64,000 nt of DNA, taken from contig NZ_QHKM01000006.1 in NCBI RefSeq assembly GCF_003258365.1, positions 222,072 to 286,071 of the forward strand, given 5' to 3'. The position numbers and the translations under genes were made by a program. This DNA is from Hymenobacter edaphi (GTDB lineage: Bacteria > Bacteroidota > Bacteroidia > Cytophagales > Hymenobacteraceae). Every line of letters begins with the position of its first letter. Position 1 is the stretch's first letter. The notes beneath the pieces are model-generated. The model was not told the DNA's origin. It did not search any database and saw nothing but the letters and a program-made list of their open reading frames with translations. Below are positions 1 to 10,180 of this stretch, piece after piece.

Positions 1-1
1 G

Positions 2-2182
<2,181 letters not shown>

Positions 2183-2206
2183 CGGCGGTGGCCCTTCGGC
2201 CCCGAC

Positions 2207-2248
2207 AAACGCCACCAGCTACCGCGCGGTAACTGGTGGCGTTTTTTT
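2207..2248 (+). terminator. Rho-independent terminator of uvrA
   Basis: A 12-bp stem (2207-2218 with 2233-2244) encloses a second perfect palindrome, TACCGC/GCGGTA, and runs into seven T residues. It lies 25 bases after the uvrA stop. Confidence 0.9.
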
Positions 2249-2313
2249 ATTGCCCCGAATGGTCGAGCTTCTTATTTTGGGCGCTTCGTTCTCTGCCTAC
2301 CCGCCCACCGTTC

Positions 2314-2721
2314 ATGAAAGTTCTTGTATTTCCCCTGCTGCTCGGCGTAGCCGTGGTAACCGCCCCGCCCAAACCTACCCGCTGGACCGGCACGTTCAGC
2401 AACGGCATGAAAGGCGCCAAAATCAGCTTCGACGTGTCCCCCGACGGCAAGAGCCTGTCCGATCTGACGTTTCAGGGGTACTGGCGCTGCGCCGGCAAAC
2501 TGGAGCTAACCACCGCCGGCCCCACGCACCGCTTCCCGATTCAGAACGGCCGGGCCAGCGGCGTAGTCGTGGACCCGCCCAACGGCGGAGCCACCGCCTG
2601 GCGCTTCGAGTTCGACGGCGACATTGGCAGGAAGGCCGCCAAAGGCACGTTTCGCATGAATATCAACGCCCTGAACTGCGACTCCTACAAGCTGGAGTGG
2701 ACGGCCGCCCCAACGCCCTAA
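2314..2721 (+). CDS. Hypothetical exported protein, 135 aa
   Basis: The ATG at 2314 gives a protein that begins with a short hydrophobic signal peptide (MKVLVFPLLLGVAVVTA). An open frame extends upstream but runs through the uvrA terminator region, so this start is preferred. The mature part is about 115 residues and looks beta-rich (WTGTFSNGMKG..., FRMNINALNC). It has two Cys residues, one in WRCAGK and one in ALNCDS, that could form a disulfide. No family is recognised. It is probably periplasmic or surface exposed. It stands alone between uvrA and a convergent DUF4142 gene and is closed by a long bidirectional hairpin. Confidence 0.7.
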   Translation: MKVLVFPLLLGVAVVTAPPKPTRWTGTFSNGMKGAKISFDVSPDGKSLSDLTFQGYWRCAGKLELTTAGPTHRFPIQNGRASGVVVDPPNGGATAWRFEFDGDIGRKAAKGTFRMNINALNCDSYKLEWTAAPTP

Positions 2722-2760
2722 TTGCGGCGGCCCACTCGTTGCAGCCATCGAGTCAGCCTG

Positions 2761-2823
2761 CGCCCCGGCCCCAAAAAAGCCGCCCCGACTCCAGGTCGGG
2801 GCGGCTTTTTTGGGGCCGGGGCG
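2761..2823. terminator. Bidirectional terminator with perfect 29-bp stem
   Basis: Bases 2761-2789 are the exact reverse complement of 2795-2823, with a 5-base loop. The stem contains an A6/T6 run, so it can terminate transcription from both sides. It sits between the convergent genes ending at 2721 and 2895. Confidence 0.88.
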
Positions 2824-2894
2824 GCAACGAGCGGCCGGTAAAGGTGCGGGCGGCCGCGCAGAAAGACTGGCCCTGCGGCGGGGCCGGTCCGGCA

Positions 2895-3545
2895 CTACAT
2901 CTTCATTTTCTGAAACATATCCAGGTGGCCCTGCACCACCGGGGTCACCTTGCCGATGAAGCCCCGCAGGTCCGCGTCCTGGGTCATGGTGCTGTGCGCC
3001 TTCATGGTGTTCAGCGTCTTCTGGTGGTCCAGCACCATCTGCTGCATGTAGCGCTGCTCCAGCTCTTTGCCCGCAAGGGTTTTCATCTGCTCCGCAATAG
3101 CCTTGTGCTCGGCGTCCATGTCGGTGGGCAGCGTCACGCCTTTTTTCTTGGCAATGGGCATGAGGTCAGCCGTGGACTTGGTGTGGTCCTTCACCATCAT
3201 GTTGGCGTGGTCCTTTGCCATGCCCGTGGCGCCCTTGTCGAGCACCAGCTTGCTGAGCTGAATTTCGTTCTGGTCGCTGTGGGCTGCCGACTCCATGAAC
3301 TCCTGGTCGGTGGCGTGCGGCGCGGTGGCGGTAGCATCGGCGGGTGGCATGGCCGAAGTCGAACCGGTGGTGTCGCCGTCGTTGGTGGCAGTGGCTTCGC
3401 CGCTGGTGGCGTTGCGCATGTAGTTGTCGTTGGCCTCGTTATTAGCCGTTTCCGTGTTGTCTGCCGTGGTTTTGTTGTCGGTGCAGGCGCTGGTGCCGGC
3501 TAGCAGCAACGCACAACACAGCAGGGGCAAGAGGGTCTTTTTCAT
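2895..3545 (-). CDS. DUF4142 family lipoprotein, 216 aa
   Basis: A lipoprotein signal (MKKTLLPLLCC...LAGTSAC) is followed by a low-complexity Thr/Asn/Glu/Ala linker (about residues 22-75), then a DUF4142 domain (about 80-210) of helices with FMESAAHSDQNEIQLSKL, DHANMMVKDH and the family-like HLDMFQKM end. DUF4142 proteins are ferritin-like helical bundles predicted in the cell envelope, with no established biochemical role. It is the last of three consecutive minus-strand lipoprotein genes (4454 to 2895), one of which is another DUF4142 protein. The domain call is good and the function is unknown. Confidence 0.88.
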   Translation of the reverse strand: MKKTLLPLLCCALLLAGTSACTDNKTTADNTETANNEANDNYMRNATSGEATATNDGDTTGSTSAMPPADATATAPHATDQEFMESAAHSDQNEIQLSKLVLDKGATGMAKDHANMMVKDHTKSTADLMPIAKKKGVTLPTDMDAEHKAIAEQMKTLAGKELEQRYMQQMVLDHQKTLNTMKAHSTMTQDADLRGFIGKVTPVVQGHLDMFQKMKM

Positions 3546-3601
3546 GGGTGTTTGGGAATGGTTAGGAATGGCGCGGCAACAATAGGAACTGGCAAATCGG
3601 G

Positions 3602-3841
3602 TTAGCGGGCCGAATCGGCGGGCGTGGCGGCGGCCGAGTCGGAATTGGCCGTCACGGTCGGGCCGGCGTCGTTGTCGATAACCACCGCATCGGATTGCAC
3701 GCCGCCTTCTTCGCGGGCCTTGTCGATGTCGGTGACGGCGTCGCCGGCGGTGGCGTCGTCGCGCTTGGCGCCGTCGGAGCAGGCGCTGAAGGTCAGCAGG
3801 GCGGCCATCGGCAGGGCCAACAGCAAAGCAGAGCGTTTCAT
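3602..3841 (-). CDS. Small hypothetical lipoprotein, 79 aa
   Basis: It starts at the ATG at 3841 with a clear lipobox (LLTFSACSDG) after a 20-residue leader. A longer in-frame extension upstream would overlap the neighbouring DUF4142 gene, so it was rejected. The mature 59 residues are acidic and rich in Ala, Asp and Thr, with no predicted fold, and resemble the low-complexity linker of the next gene. The gene sits 40 bases downstream of one DUF4142 gene and 56 bases upstream of another, so the three are probably cotranscribed. Its function is not known. Confidence 0.75.
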   Translation of the reverse strand: MKRSALLLALPMAALLTFSACSDGAKRDDATAGDAVTDIDKAREEGGVQSDAVVIDNDAGPTVTANSDSAAATPADSAR

Positions 3842-3881
3842 AGGAAAGGTGTCTTGGTTGAAGTAAGAAAAGGAGCCGGCT

Positions 3882-4454
3882 TCAAGGCTTGAGCTGGTCG
3901 TGCAGCTCATCGGCCTGCTCGTAGTGCTGTTTGAGAATGGGGGCGTACTTGGCCGCCACTGCCCGGATGTCGCCGTCGTAGGCATCGTCGCCCATGTCGT
4001 CGAAATCGTCGCGGGCGTCGTCGAGGTAGTCGGTGGCAGCCTCCAGCAGGCGGCGGTCAAACTCCGGCCCGTTCAGGGTAGTGAGCTTGCTGATGACGTC
4101 CTGCTGCTCGGTGCTCAGGCCTTCGGGCAGGGTGAGGGCCTTCTGCTCGGCCACGGTGCGCAGCGCGGCGCCGAGGGCTGCGGCGTCGCGCGTGAGCTGC
4201 GGGGCCCAGGCGCGCAGGGCCGGGCTGCTACCACGGCGTTGGGCCAGCTGACCCAGCTCGACCCCGAGGCGGCTGCCGGTGGCAGCTTCCACCATAAAGT
4301 CGGCGTCGCGTTGCTGGCGCTTGGTAATGTCTTCGCGCCCGATGCGCTGCTCGTTGGCAAACTTGGCATCGGCCACGGGGTCCCGCTCGCCCTGGCCGCA
4401 TGCCAGCAGCAGGGCAAGAGGAGCGAATAGCAGGGCACGAACGGGGATGGACAT
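3882..4454 (-). CDS. DUF4142 family lipoprotein, 190 aa
   Basis: The chosen start (4454) gives MSIPVRALLFAPLALLLAC, a lipoprotein leader with the lipid-attachment Cys at about residue 19. An in-frame start 13 codons upstream would spoil this leader. The rest is a DUF4142-like helical domain: RDADFMVEAATGSRLGVELG matches the start of the domain, and the C-terminal part is strongly acidic (DYLDDARDDFDDMGDD). It is the first gene of the three-gene lipoprotein cluster and a diverged relative of the 2895 gene. Envelope location is inferred and no enzymatic role is known. Confidence 0.82.
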   Translation of the reverse strand: MSIPVRALLFAPLALLLACGQGERDPVADAKFANEQRIGREDITKRQQRDADFMVEAATGSRLGVELGQLAQRRGSSPALRAWAPQLTRDAAALGAALRTVAEQKALTLPEGLSTEQQDVISKLTTLNGPEFDRRLLEAATDYLDDARDDFDDMGDDAYDGDIRAVAAKYAPILKQHYEQADELHDQLKP

Positions 4455-4650
4455 GGAGAGAGGCGGCCCGGAGCCGCGGCAGTGAACCGACAATCAAGGC
4501 TATACGACGGGCGGCGGCGGCGGTTGGAAGAAGAAGTTCCCGCCCCGGAAAATTTTTTTGCGCGGGCGCTTAAACTCTGACCGGCCGTGTGCTTCCAAGC
4601 CAACGAAACCCGGGACCTCACTTTCTTCACCGCTACACCGCTCCTCTCCC

Positions 4651-5499
4651 ATGAAACGCTCCCTTTACCGCTCCCTGCTCCTCTCGGCCCTGGGGACCAG
4701 CCTGTTGGCCGGGCTGGCCAGCTGCAACAAAGACCGGGATTTCGGCCCCGACAGCAGCTATTCGGCCGAAGACAACTCCGACGCCGAAGGGGCCGACGCG
4801 GCCACTTACGAGTACGTGGATGCCAACGCCCCGGAAGACGTAAACCGCGGTACCTCCGCGCCTTATGCCCCGGCCACCGACCTGGCCGCCATCGGCAGCG
4901 GCTGCGCCACCCGCACCTACGACGCGGCCACCCGCACGCTCACCATCACCTTCGATCCGAACGGCTGCACCGGCCGCGACGGGCGCGTGCGCCGCGGGCA
5001 AATCGTGGCCGTGTTCAACGGGCAGCACCGGCAGGCGGGCTCGTCGGTGGTGATTTCGCTGGTTGGCTACTCCGTCAACGGCAACGCCCACACCGGCACC
5101 CGCACCATTACCTACCTCGGCAACGGCACCTATACCCTTGATGTGCAGGCCGCCAGCGTGGTCACTGCGCAGGGCACGTTCACCTGGGCCTCACAGCGCA
5201 CCTACACCCAGACGGCCGGCCAGGCTACCCGCACCATCCTCGACGACGAGTACTCCGTGACGGGCCTGGCCTCGGGCACCAACCGCAAGGGCGTCTCGTT
5301 CACGGCCACCATTCAGCAGCCGCTCAAGAAAGTGTTTCAGCGCGGCTGCGCCCGCCTGTTCGTGGCTGGCACCGTCGAAATCACCACCTCCAAGGAGAAA
5401 ACCCTGCTGCTGAACTACGACCCCACCGGCACCGAAGCCTGCGACAACCTCGTGTCGGTGACGGTGAACGGCCGCACCCGCACCATCCGGATTCGCTAA
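4651..5499 (+). CDS. Hypothetical lipoprotein, 282 aa
   Basis: The start at 4651 gives MKRSLYRSLLLSALGTSLLAGLASC, a standard lipoprotein leader. A short acidic linker follows, then about 200 residues of beta-rich sequence with regularly repeated Thr-rich strands (TRTITYLGNGTY, TRTILDDEY, TVNGRTRTIRIR) and paired cysteines. The pattern ITFDPNGCTGRDGRVRRGQI is typical of uncharacterised Bacteroidota surface lipoproteins, and no enzymatic motif is visible. It is divergent from the 4454 lipoprotein gene. A T-rich TTTTTTTGCGC near 4553-4563 could be its -7 promoter element. Confidence 0.8.
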   Translation: MKRSLYRSLLLSALGTSLLAGLASCNKDRDFGPDSSYSAEDNSDAEGADAATYEYVDANAPEDVNRGTSAPYAPATDLAAIGSGCATRTYDAATRTLTITFDPNGCTGRDGRVRRGQIVAVFNGQHRQAGSSVVISLVGYSVNGNAHTGTRTITYLGNGTYTLDVQAASVVTAQGTFTWASQRTYTQTAGQATRTILDDEYSVTGLASGTNRKGVSFTATIQQPLKKVFQRGCARLFVAGTVEITTSKEKTLLLNYDPTGTEACDNLVSVTVNGRTRTIRIR

Positions 5500-5548
5500 T
5501 CTGCCGCCTTTTACTACCAGCAGCGTCCTCCACCCGCTGCCACTACCT

Positions 5549-5583
5549 CAAGCCCCGGCGTCTCGTCGGGGCTTGTTTGTTTT
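5549..5583 (+). terminator. Terminator after the 4651 lipoprotein gene
   Basis: Stem 5549-5557 (CAAGCCCCG) pairs with 5567-5575 and is followed by TTTGTTTT. It lies 50 bases after the stop. Confidence 0.75.
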
Positions 5584-5621
5584 GAAGGGACGGCAGGCGG
5601 CAGCGCCAGCCGTCCTTGCGA

Positions 5622-5768
5622 GCGAAGCGCGGCAATCCTTCCTCTAATAGCACCGCCGCTACCACTGGCAGAAGCCGAAAAACGACACCGCCCGCACTTG
5701 TTCAACGACGGTTTCGGGCGGTGCTGCTTGTGGCGTTGTGTCGCGAGGGAAAGATTGCCGCGCTTCGC
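5622..5768. repeat. REP-like element with 16-bp inverted termini
   Basis: GCGAAGCGCGGCAATC at 5622-5637 is exactly inverted at 5753-5768, and weaker similarity extends a few bases on each side. A second hairpin (CACCGCCCG at 5686, CGGGCGGTG at 5715) sits inside. Together with the flanking hairpins it accounts for most of the 362-base gene-free stretch 5500-5861, in which no gene is seen. Confidence 0.65.
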
Positions 5769-5803
5769 ATGACCGAGGGCGCTGCCGCCGGCGCAGCGCT
5801 CAA

Positions 5804-5836
5804 ACGAAAAGCGCCGTGGCTTGGGGCCACGGCGCT
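5804..5836 (-). terminator. Terminator of the sigma/anti-sigma-protease operon
   Basis: An 11-bp stem (5810-5820 with 5826-5836) with a 5-base loop is followed by TTTTCGTTTG on the minus strand. It lies 25 bases past the stop of the protease gene. Confidence 0.8.
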
Positions 5837-5861
5837 CGGCTGTTTATGTGAGGCGGAAAGC

Positions 5862-7022
5862 TTAGTCGCGGTCAAATACTTTCACCACGAACACAAAGTC
5901 CTGGAGCTTGCGGATCTGCTGGGGGCGTGTCTGGCCTACCAGTTGGTTCTGTTTGGGCAGGTTGTAGGTATGCGGGTGCGGCGCGGCCGATAGCGAATCG
6001 ACCAGGCGGGCCAGGTACGACGACTTGGTGGCGAAGGCCGTGCTCAGCACGTCCATCTGCCGGCTGCTGATAACGCCGATGAGGTTACCCCGATCATCCA
6101 GCACCGGGCCGCCCGAGTTGCCGGGGTTCACGGGGATGCTGATCTGGTAGAAGCCCGTGTCGCCCTCGAAACCGGAGCGGGCACTCAGCGAGCCGTCGTT
6201 ATATACCTGGTCTTCACGCGGGTAGCCCAGGGTATAGATTTTCTCGCCCAGCTCGGCCTGCCGGCGCTTTACCGTATAAGGCAGGCGGCCGAAGCCGCGG
6301 AAATTGCGGTCGATGACGCGCATGATGGTCAGGTCGTGGGCCGCATCGGAGAAAACCGGCTCCACGCGCAGGCGCTGCTTGTCGCGGCCCTCGATGATGA
6401 CCGAGTCGGCCCCGTCGATGACGTGGTAGCTGGTCACCACGTAGCCATCGGCCGTCAGGGCGAAGCCGGTGCCGCTGAACTTGCCGGGGTTTACGGGCGT
6501 AGCCGGCGTGCTACCGATCTGGTTGATAACCTGGTTCATTACGCGGCGGTCCTTCTGCTGGGCCTTGGCCAGCTTGTCCACCTTGCTGCTGAGGTACTGC
6601 ACGGCGCGGGTGGTGGGCTGGGTGTGGGCGTTCCACCACTGCAGGCCCAGCAAGGTGGCAAACACGGCCAGCACCGCCACCGAAGCGGCCACGCCCATGG
6701 TGGCGCGGTGCCCGTGCCAGAACTCGCGCAGCCACTGCTCGGTGCGCGAGATGCGCATGACGGGCATCTCGGGACGGCCCGTTTCCAGCACCTGCTCCTG
6801 CTCCGCGTCGATTTCGGCCTGAATGGCGCGCAGCTTCTCGCTCACGCGCAGGCGCTGACCGTAGGCGTTTAGCGTGCCGGTCAGGCGCTGGTAATCGGCC
6901 AGGCGCTCGGCCAATACCGGGTCGGCGGCGAGGCGGCGCTCCAGGTTCTGGCGCACCGGCGCGTCGAGCCGATCATTCAGGTAATCGTCGAAGAAGGCGT
7001 AGTAATCTGCTTCGGTCATCAT
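5862..7022 (-). CDS. Membrane-anchored anti-sigma-like / trypsin-like serine protease fusion, 386 aa
   Basis: The N-terminal ~100 residues are cytoplasmic and look like the anti-sigma region of ECF partners (FFDDYLNDRLDAPVRQNLERRLAADP). A single membrane helix follows at about 108-126, then a periplasmic S1C/trypsin-like domain with a complete triad: His200 (SYHVIDG), Asp230 (AHDLTIMRV) and Ser303 (NPGNSGGPV). No PDZ domain is present, unlike DegP/HtrA. The typical zinc HxxxCxxC of anti-sigma factors is absent. It lies 43 bases after an ECF sigma gene, so a role in sensing envelope stress and controlling that sigma factor is a reasonable inference. Two ATGs are adjacent at the start and the first is used. 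Confidence 0.85.
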   Translation of the reverse strand: MMTEADYYAFFDDYLNDRLDAPVRQNLERRLAADPVLAERLADYQRLTGTLNAYGQRLRVSEKLRAIQAEIDAEQEQVLETGRPEMPVMRISRTEQWLREFWHGHRATMGVAASVAVLAVFATLLGLQWWNAHTQPTTRAVQYLSSKVDKLAKAQQKDRRVMNQVINQIGSTPATPVNPGKFSGTGFALTADGYVVTSYHVIDGADSVIIEGRDKQRLRVEPVFSDAAHDLTIMRVIDRNFRGFGRLPYTVKRRQAELGEKIYTLGYPREDQVYNDGSLSARSGFEGDTGFYQISIPVNPGNSGGPVLDDRGNLIGVISSRQMDVLSTAFATKSSYLARLVDSLSAAPHPHTYNLPKQNQLVGQTRPQQIRKLQDFVFVVKVFDRD

Positions 7023-7065
7023 AGCGGTAGGGCGGGGGTGAGTCCCGCCAGGGGAGGGGCGTCGG

Positions 7066-7653
7066 TCAGGAAAGCGGCTCTTCCTTGTACTGGGTGAAAA
7101 ACAACTTCTTCAAACGCACCAAGCATTTGTATTTCTGATTCTTGGCGTTGTCGGCGTTGGTGTAGCCGTGCTCCGCCGTGAGCTGCTGCATGGACTTGTC
7201 GAGCAGGTAAAACCCCTCCAACAAGGACCGGCACGGTTCCCCGAGCCGGACCAGCGCCTCGCTCATCAGAGCGAATTGCCGGTCGCGTTCCTCGGCGTCG
7301 GCCAGGTCGGCCTCGGCGCCGGTTTCGAGGTAGGGCTCGAAGTCGTCGAGGCGGCCGCCGTAGCGGCCTTTCTCGGCCAACCGCTTCAGCCACAGCCGGC
7401 GGCACACGGCGTACAAGTAGGTCTTGATCTGGCAGCTCAGCTCGAGCGTGCCCTCGCGGACTTTCTCGTAAAACACCATCACGCCCTCCTGGTAAATATC
7501 CTTGGCCTCGTCCTCGGTTCCGCTGTTTTGCGTGACCAAGTGAATGACCGTGGGTAAATACTGGCGGTACATGTGTGCCAATGCCCGGTCGTCGCCGTGG
7601 CGGATACCCGCCAGCAGCTCCTCGTCGGTGTAGGAAGGTTGTCCCTTGCCCAT
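7066..7653 (-). CDS. ECF-type RNA polymerase sigma factor, 195 aa
   Basis: Region 2 spans about residues 20-95 (HMYRQYLPTVIHLVTQNSG, AKDIYQEGVMVFYEKV, LYAVCRRLWLKRL) and region 4 about 130-190, ending in a basic helix (NQKYKCLVRLKKLFF). Length and order are normal for ECF sigma factors. The sequence LTAEHGYTNADNAKNQKYKCL matches region 4 of the Bacteroidota ECF group often paired with trypsin-like or other membrane partners. It is followed by the anti-sigma-like protease gene. A 39-bp near-palindrome with GGTAACCC ends lies 38-76 bases upstream, between it and the divergent lipoprotein gene, and may be a self-regulated promoter. Confidence 0.92.
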   Translation of the reverse strand: MGKGQPSYTDEELLAGIRHGDDRALAHMYRQYLPTVIHLVTQNSGTEDEAKDIYQEGVMVFYEKVREGTLELSCQIKTYLYAVCRRLWLKRLAEKGRYGGRLDDFEPYLETGAEADLADAEERDRQFALMSEALVRLGEPCRSLLEGFYLLDKSMQQLTAEHGYTNADNAKNQKYKCLVRLKKLFFTQYKEEPLS

Positions 7654-7690
7654 GCGCAGTTACTCGTTCTTAATGCCTTAACGCTCGTTC

Positions 7691-7729
7691 GGTAACCCGT
7701 GGAAAAAATATTTTCTTCACTGGGTTACC
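7691..7729. promoter_or_regulatory. Divergent promoter palindrome (GGTAACCC ends)
   Basis: GGTAACCC at 7691-7698 is inverted at 7722-7729, and the AT-rich centre (GTGGAAAAAATATTTTCTTCAC) is itself nearly symmetric about 7710. Each end points toward one of the divergent genes, as paired ECF -35-like elements or one dimeric operator would. Function is inferred. Confidence 0.55.
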
Positions 7730-7790
7730 TCCCCTGGATTCTGGTATGAACGGCGTTTTTCAGACCAACATTTTCAAACTTACCACTCAG

Positions 7791-8021
7791 ATGACCAATC
7801 TGCTGAAAGTAGCCGCCCTGTTCGCCGTAGTTAGCCTCGCTTCGTGCGGCGGTGACAAAGCTGCTGAAACCACCGAAGCTACGACCACCGAAACCACTAC
7901 GACCGAAGCTACCACGACGGCTGTAGACACGACGGCTGCTGCTGCCGTTGACACGACGGTTGCTGCTCCGGCTACCACCACGACCACCACGGAAGCTACC
8001 ACCACGGAAGCTGCCAAGTAA
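7791..8021 (+). CDS. Thr-rich low-complexity lipoprotein, 76 aa
   Basis: The ATG at 7791 gives the leader MTNLLKVAALFAVVSLASC with a lipobox. The mature part is almost only Thr, Ala, Glu, Asp and Val in repeats such as TTTEATTTE and AVDTT. The DNA is correspondingly repetitive (ACGACCACCGAA). An in-frame ATG at 7746 exists but would put 15 residues before the leader. Such tails are usually disordered surface stalks. It is divergent from the ECF sigma gene across the GGTAACCC palindrome, so it may belong to that regulon. No function is known. Confidence 0.7.
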   Translation: MTNLLKVAALFAVVSLASCGGDKAAETTEATTTETTTTEATTTAVDTTAAAAVDTTVAAPATTTTTTEATTTEAAK

Positions 8022-8063
8022 TTGCGCTGGCTGATCGCGCGTCAGCCACTGTTGCTTTAGGCC

Positions 8064-8106
8064 ACCGCCCGGATTTCTCCTCGGAGAAGTCCGGGCGGTT
8101 TGGTTT
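8064..8106 (+). terminator. Terminator of the Thr-rich lipoprotein gene
   Basis: Stem ACCGCCCGG (8064-8072) pairs with CCGGGCGGT (8091-8099), with further pairing inside (TTCTCC/GGAGAA), and is followed by TTTGGTTT. Confidence 0.85.
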
Positions 8107-8136
8107 ACGGGCTTTTCCCAAACGCGTCACCGCCCG

Positions 8137-8144
8137 TATTTTTG
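8137..8144 (+). promoter_or_regulatory. Candidate Bacteroidota -7 element
   Basis: TATTTTTG matches the TAnnTTTG consensus 20 bases before the GTG at 8164. A TTTT lies about 20 bases upstream in place of the -33 TTTG. Confidence 0.4.
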
Positions 8145-8163
8145 CGGCCTCGTTCACTTCCCC

Positions 8164-8361
8164 GTGCCCGTGCCTGCTCCCGCTACCACCGCTCCGCTCA
8201 CCCAACAACCGCTTCCGTCTCCCCAGCCCAGTACCCCGCCGCCAACCGTGTCGCTTGACTTCGAAGGCACGCTCCGCGGCCGCGTAATGCAGGTGGGGGA
8301 ATATCTGGTGGGAGAGGCCCCCGATCCGCGCCTGACCGGACACCCCGGCATCCGGTATTAG
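8164..8361 (+). CDS. Possible small hypothetical protein, 65 aa
   Basis: This open frame from a GTG lies 20 bases after a good -7 element and ends 15 bases before the convergent 600-aa membrane protein gene. The first 28 residues are Pro/Thr/Ala rich. The second half (VSLDFEGTLRGRVMQVGEYLVGEA) looks like ordinary folded protein. No family is recognised. It may be a real small gene or an untranslated transcript. Apart from it and the neighbouring terminator, 8022-8376 holds nothing else. Confidence 0.4.
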   Translation: MPVPAPATTAPLTQQPLPSPQPSTPPPTVSLDFEGTLRGRVMQVGEYLVGEAPDPRLTGHPGIRY

Positions 8362-8376
8362 CCGGGGTTGCCGGAA

Positions 8377-10179
8377 TCAGCGCTTTTCGTCGAGCCACAG
8401 CCAGCCGGCCGCGGCTACGAACAGGGCAAAATACCAGCCGGCCGGCAGCCAGGGCTCGGGGTGCGCCGCCGCCGGCGGGGCGGCGGCGGCAGTGCTCCGG
8501 CCGGCCACCGCCGCCAGCCAACGGGCCTGCTGCGGGCCTGCCCAATCAGCAGCTCCGAATACGTAAAAAGCGGCCGTGTCCTGGCCGGGAGCCGTCACCG
8601 CGTGCCAGCCGGGGCGGGCGGGCCAGTACGTGCCCTGCCACACTTCGGGCTGCGCGGGCTGCTGGCGCAGGGCTACTGACGCCGCCCCGCTGCCCGCCGT
8701 AACGACGGCCGCGGGGCGCGACGGGCGTTGCGCCGTCGTCAGCTGCAGCGGCTGGGGCTCGTCGGGGCGGGGCCAGCGCGGGGTTTGCCAGCGGGCAACG
8801 GGCGCCAGTGGGCGGGCCGCGGCGCCGAGCAGGGTGCGCCAATACGAATCGTAGCGGGTGGTGGCGCCGCTGAGCAGCCAGGGGTAAGTGCTGGCCGGCG
8901 TGGCCACCAGCACCATGCCCCAGCCCGTACGGCGGCTGACCACGGCCGCCGCGGCGGCCGTGGGGCCGGTCACCAGCGGGCGGGTGTTGGGCGTGGGGCG
9001 TAGCACGGCCGGCAGCACTACGCTGGCTCGGTGCTCTTCCCAGCCGATGGGTTGAAGCTGCTCGGCCTGGGTGGCGGGGCGGGGCTGCAGCACAAAATCG
9101 GCACGGCCGGGCAGGCTGCGGGGCAGCTCGTTGGCCCCGATGAGCACCACGCCCAGGCCGTCGGCGGTAGCGGCGGCCAGGGCCCGGGCCTCGGCCGCGG
9201 CCAGGGTGCTGAGGCCGTCGGCATCGGCCACCACGGCATCGAAGCGGCGCAGGACGGCGGAGGTGAGCGTCGCCGGGGCGGCCCCGGCCTGGTTCTGGGT
9301 TTCGGATTGCAGCAGGCCACGGCTGAGGTGCAGGCGCAGTGCCACCTGCTGTCCTCGCCGGGCCAAGTGGTTTTTCAGCAGATTCAGCTCGAACGACGGC
9401 GAGCCGGCCAGCAGCAGCACGCGCAGGCGGCGGGCCGGCTGCACCTGCAGCGGCACCGGTTCCGTGGCCAGCAAGGTGCGCCCCCGGCGGGCTTCGAGGC
9501 GGGCCAGCTGCCGCCCGACGTAGCGGGGCTGGTAACGCAGCGTGAACGGCCCCCCGGCCCCCGGCAGCTGCACGGAGTCGAGCGGGCGGCCGGCGACGCT
9601 CAGGCGCACCCACACCGGCTGCGGCCCCGCTCCGCGGAAATGGCCTTCGAGCCGCAGGGTTTCGCCCAGCGGCAGCTGCGGCAGCCAGGCAGCGGCAGTG
9701 AACTGCGCGCTACGCCCCGCTGGGTGCGCCACAAGCTCGAGGCCGCCGGGCAGGGCGGGTACATCGGCCACGGGCAGGCCCGTGCCCAGCACGTGGAGGC
9801 GGTGCAGGTCGGGGTAGCGGGCGCGCAGGCCCGGCAACGAGGTTAGGGCTTGCGTGTCGCCACCGGGCGTGGCCGCGGGGCGGTAGCGCAACAGCGGCAC
9901 CGGGCCCAGCTGGTGCCGGAGGCGGCGCACGGAGTCAGCAGAATAACCGGGCGTGAGCACAATGGCCGAGCCGGCCCCGGCGGAAACCGCGCGGCGCTGG
10001 GGCGGATAAGCGCTGAGCCATAGCGCCGCCGCTGCCAGCAGCCCGGCCACCAGGCGGGCCAGCCGGCGCCGGCCGGGGGCGCTGCGCCAGGCCTGCCGGG
10101 CAAGACCGGCGGCCAGCAGCACGCACAAAGCCGCGTGTGCCAGGTAAAGCAACGAGCCGGAAAAGGTGGAAAAAAGCAT
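8377..10179 (-). CDS. Membrane protein of the MoxR/DUF58/BatA operon, 600 aa
   Basis: It begins with two membrane helices (about 5-25 and 40-57). A long extracytoplasmic part follows, and a last helix near 580-597 ends in the basic tail LWLDEKR. The middle region (RRLRVLLLAGSPSFELNLLKNHL, about 250-272) resembles the class I glutamine-amidotransferase-like fold seen in the large membrane proteins of Bat operons, but no Cys-His pair is evident. It starts one base after the stop of the DUF4175-type gene and is the last gene of the operon. Role unknown, probably a structural partner of the MoxR/DUF58/BatA complex in the cell envelope. Confidence 0.75.
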   Translation of the reverse strand: MLFSTFSGSLLYLAHAALCVLLAAGLARQAWRSAPGRRRLARLVAGLLAAAALWLSAYPPQRRAVSAGAGSAIVLTPGYSADSVRRLRHQLGPVPLLRYRPAATPGGDTQALTSLPGLRARYPDLHRLHVLGTGLPVADVPALPGGLELVAHPAGRSAQFTAAAWLPQLPLGETLRLEGHFRGAGPQPVWVRLSVAGRPLDSVQLPGAGGPFTLRYQPRYVGRQLARLEARRGRTLLATEPVPLQVQPARRLRVLLLAGSPSFELNLLKNHLARRGQQVALRLHLSRGLLQSETQNQAGAAPATLTSAVLRRFDAVVADADGLSTLAAAEARALAAATADGLGVVLIGANELPRSLPGRADFVLQPRPATQAEQLQPIGWEEHRASVVLPAVLRPTPNTRPLVTGPTAAAAAVVSRRTGWGMVLVATPASTYPWLLSGATTRYDSYWRTLLGAAARPLAPVARWQTPRWPRPDEPQPLQLTTAQRPSRPAAVVTAGSGAASVALRQQPAQPEVWQGTYWPARPGWHAVTAPGQDTAAFYVFGAADWAGPQQARWLAAVAGRSTAAAAPPAAAHPEPWLPAGWYFALFVAAAGWLWLDEKR

Positions 10180-10180
10180 A

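Noticed and set aside
2250..3503. A 417-residue plus-strand frame
   Set aside because: It overlaps the 2314 gene in another frame, crosses a 29-bp terminator and is antisense to the DUF4142 gene.
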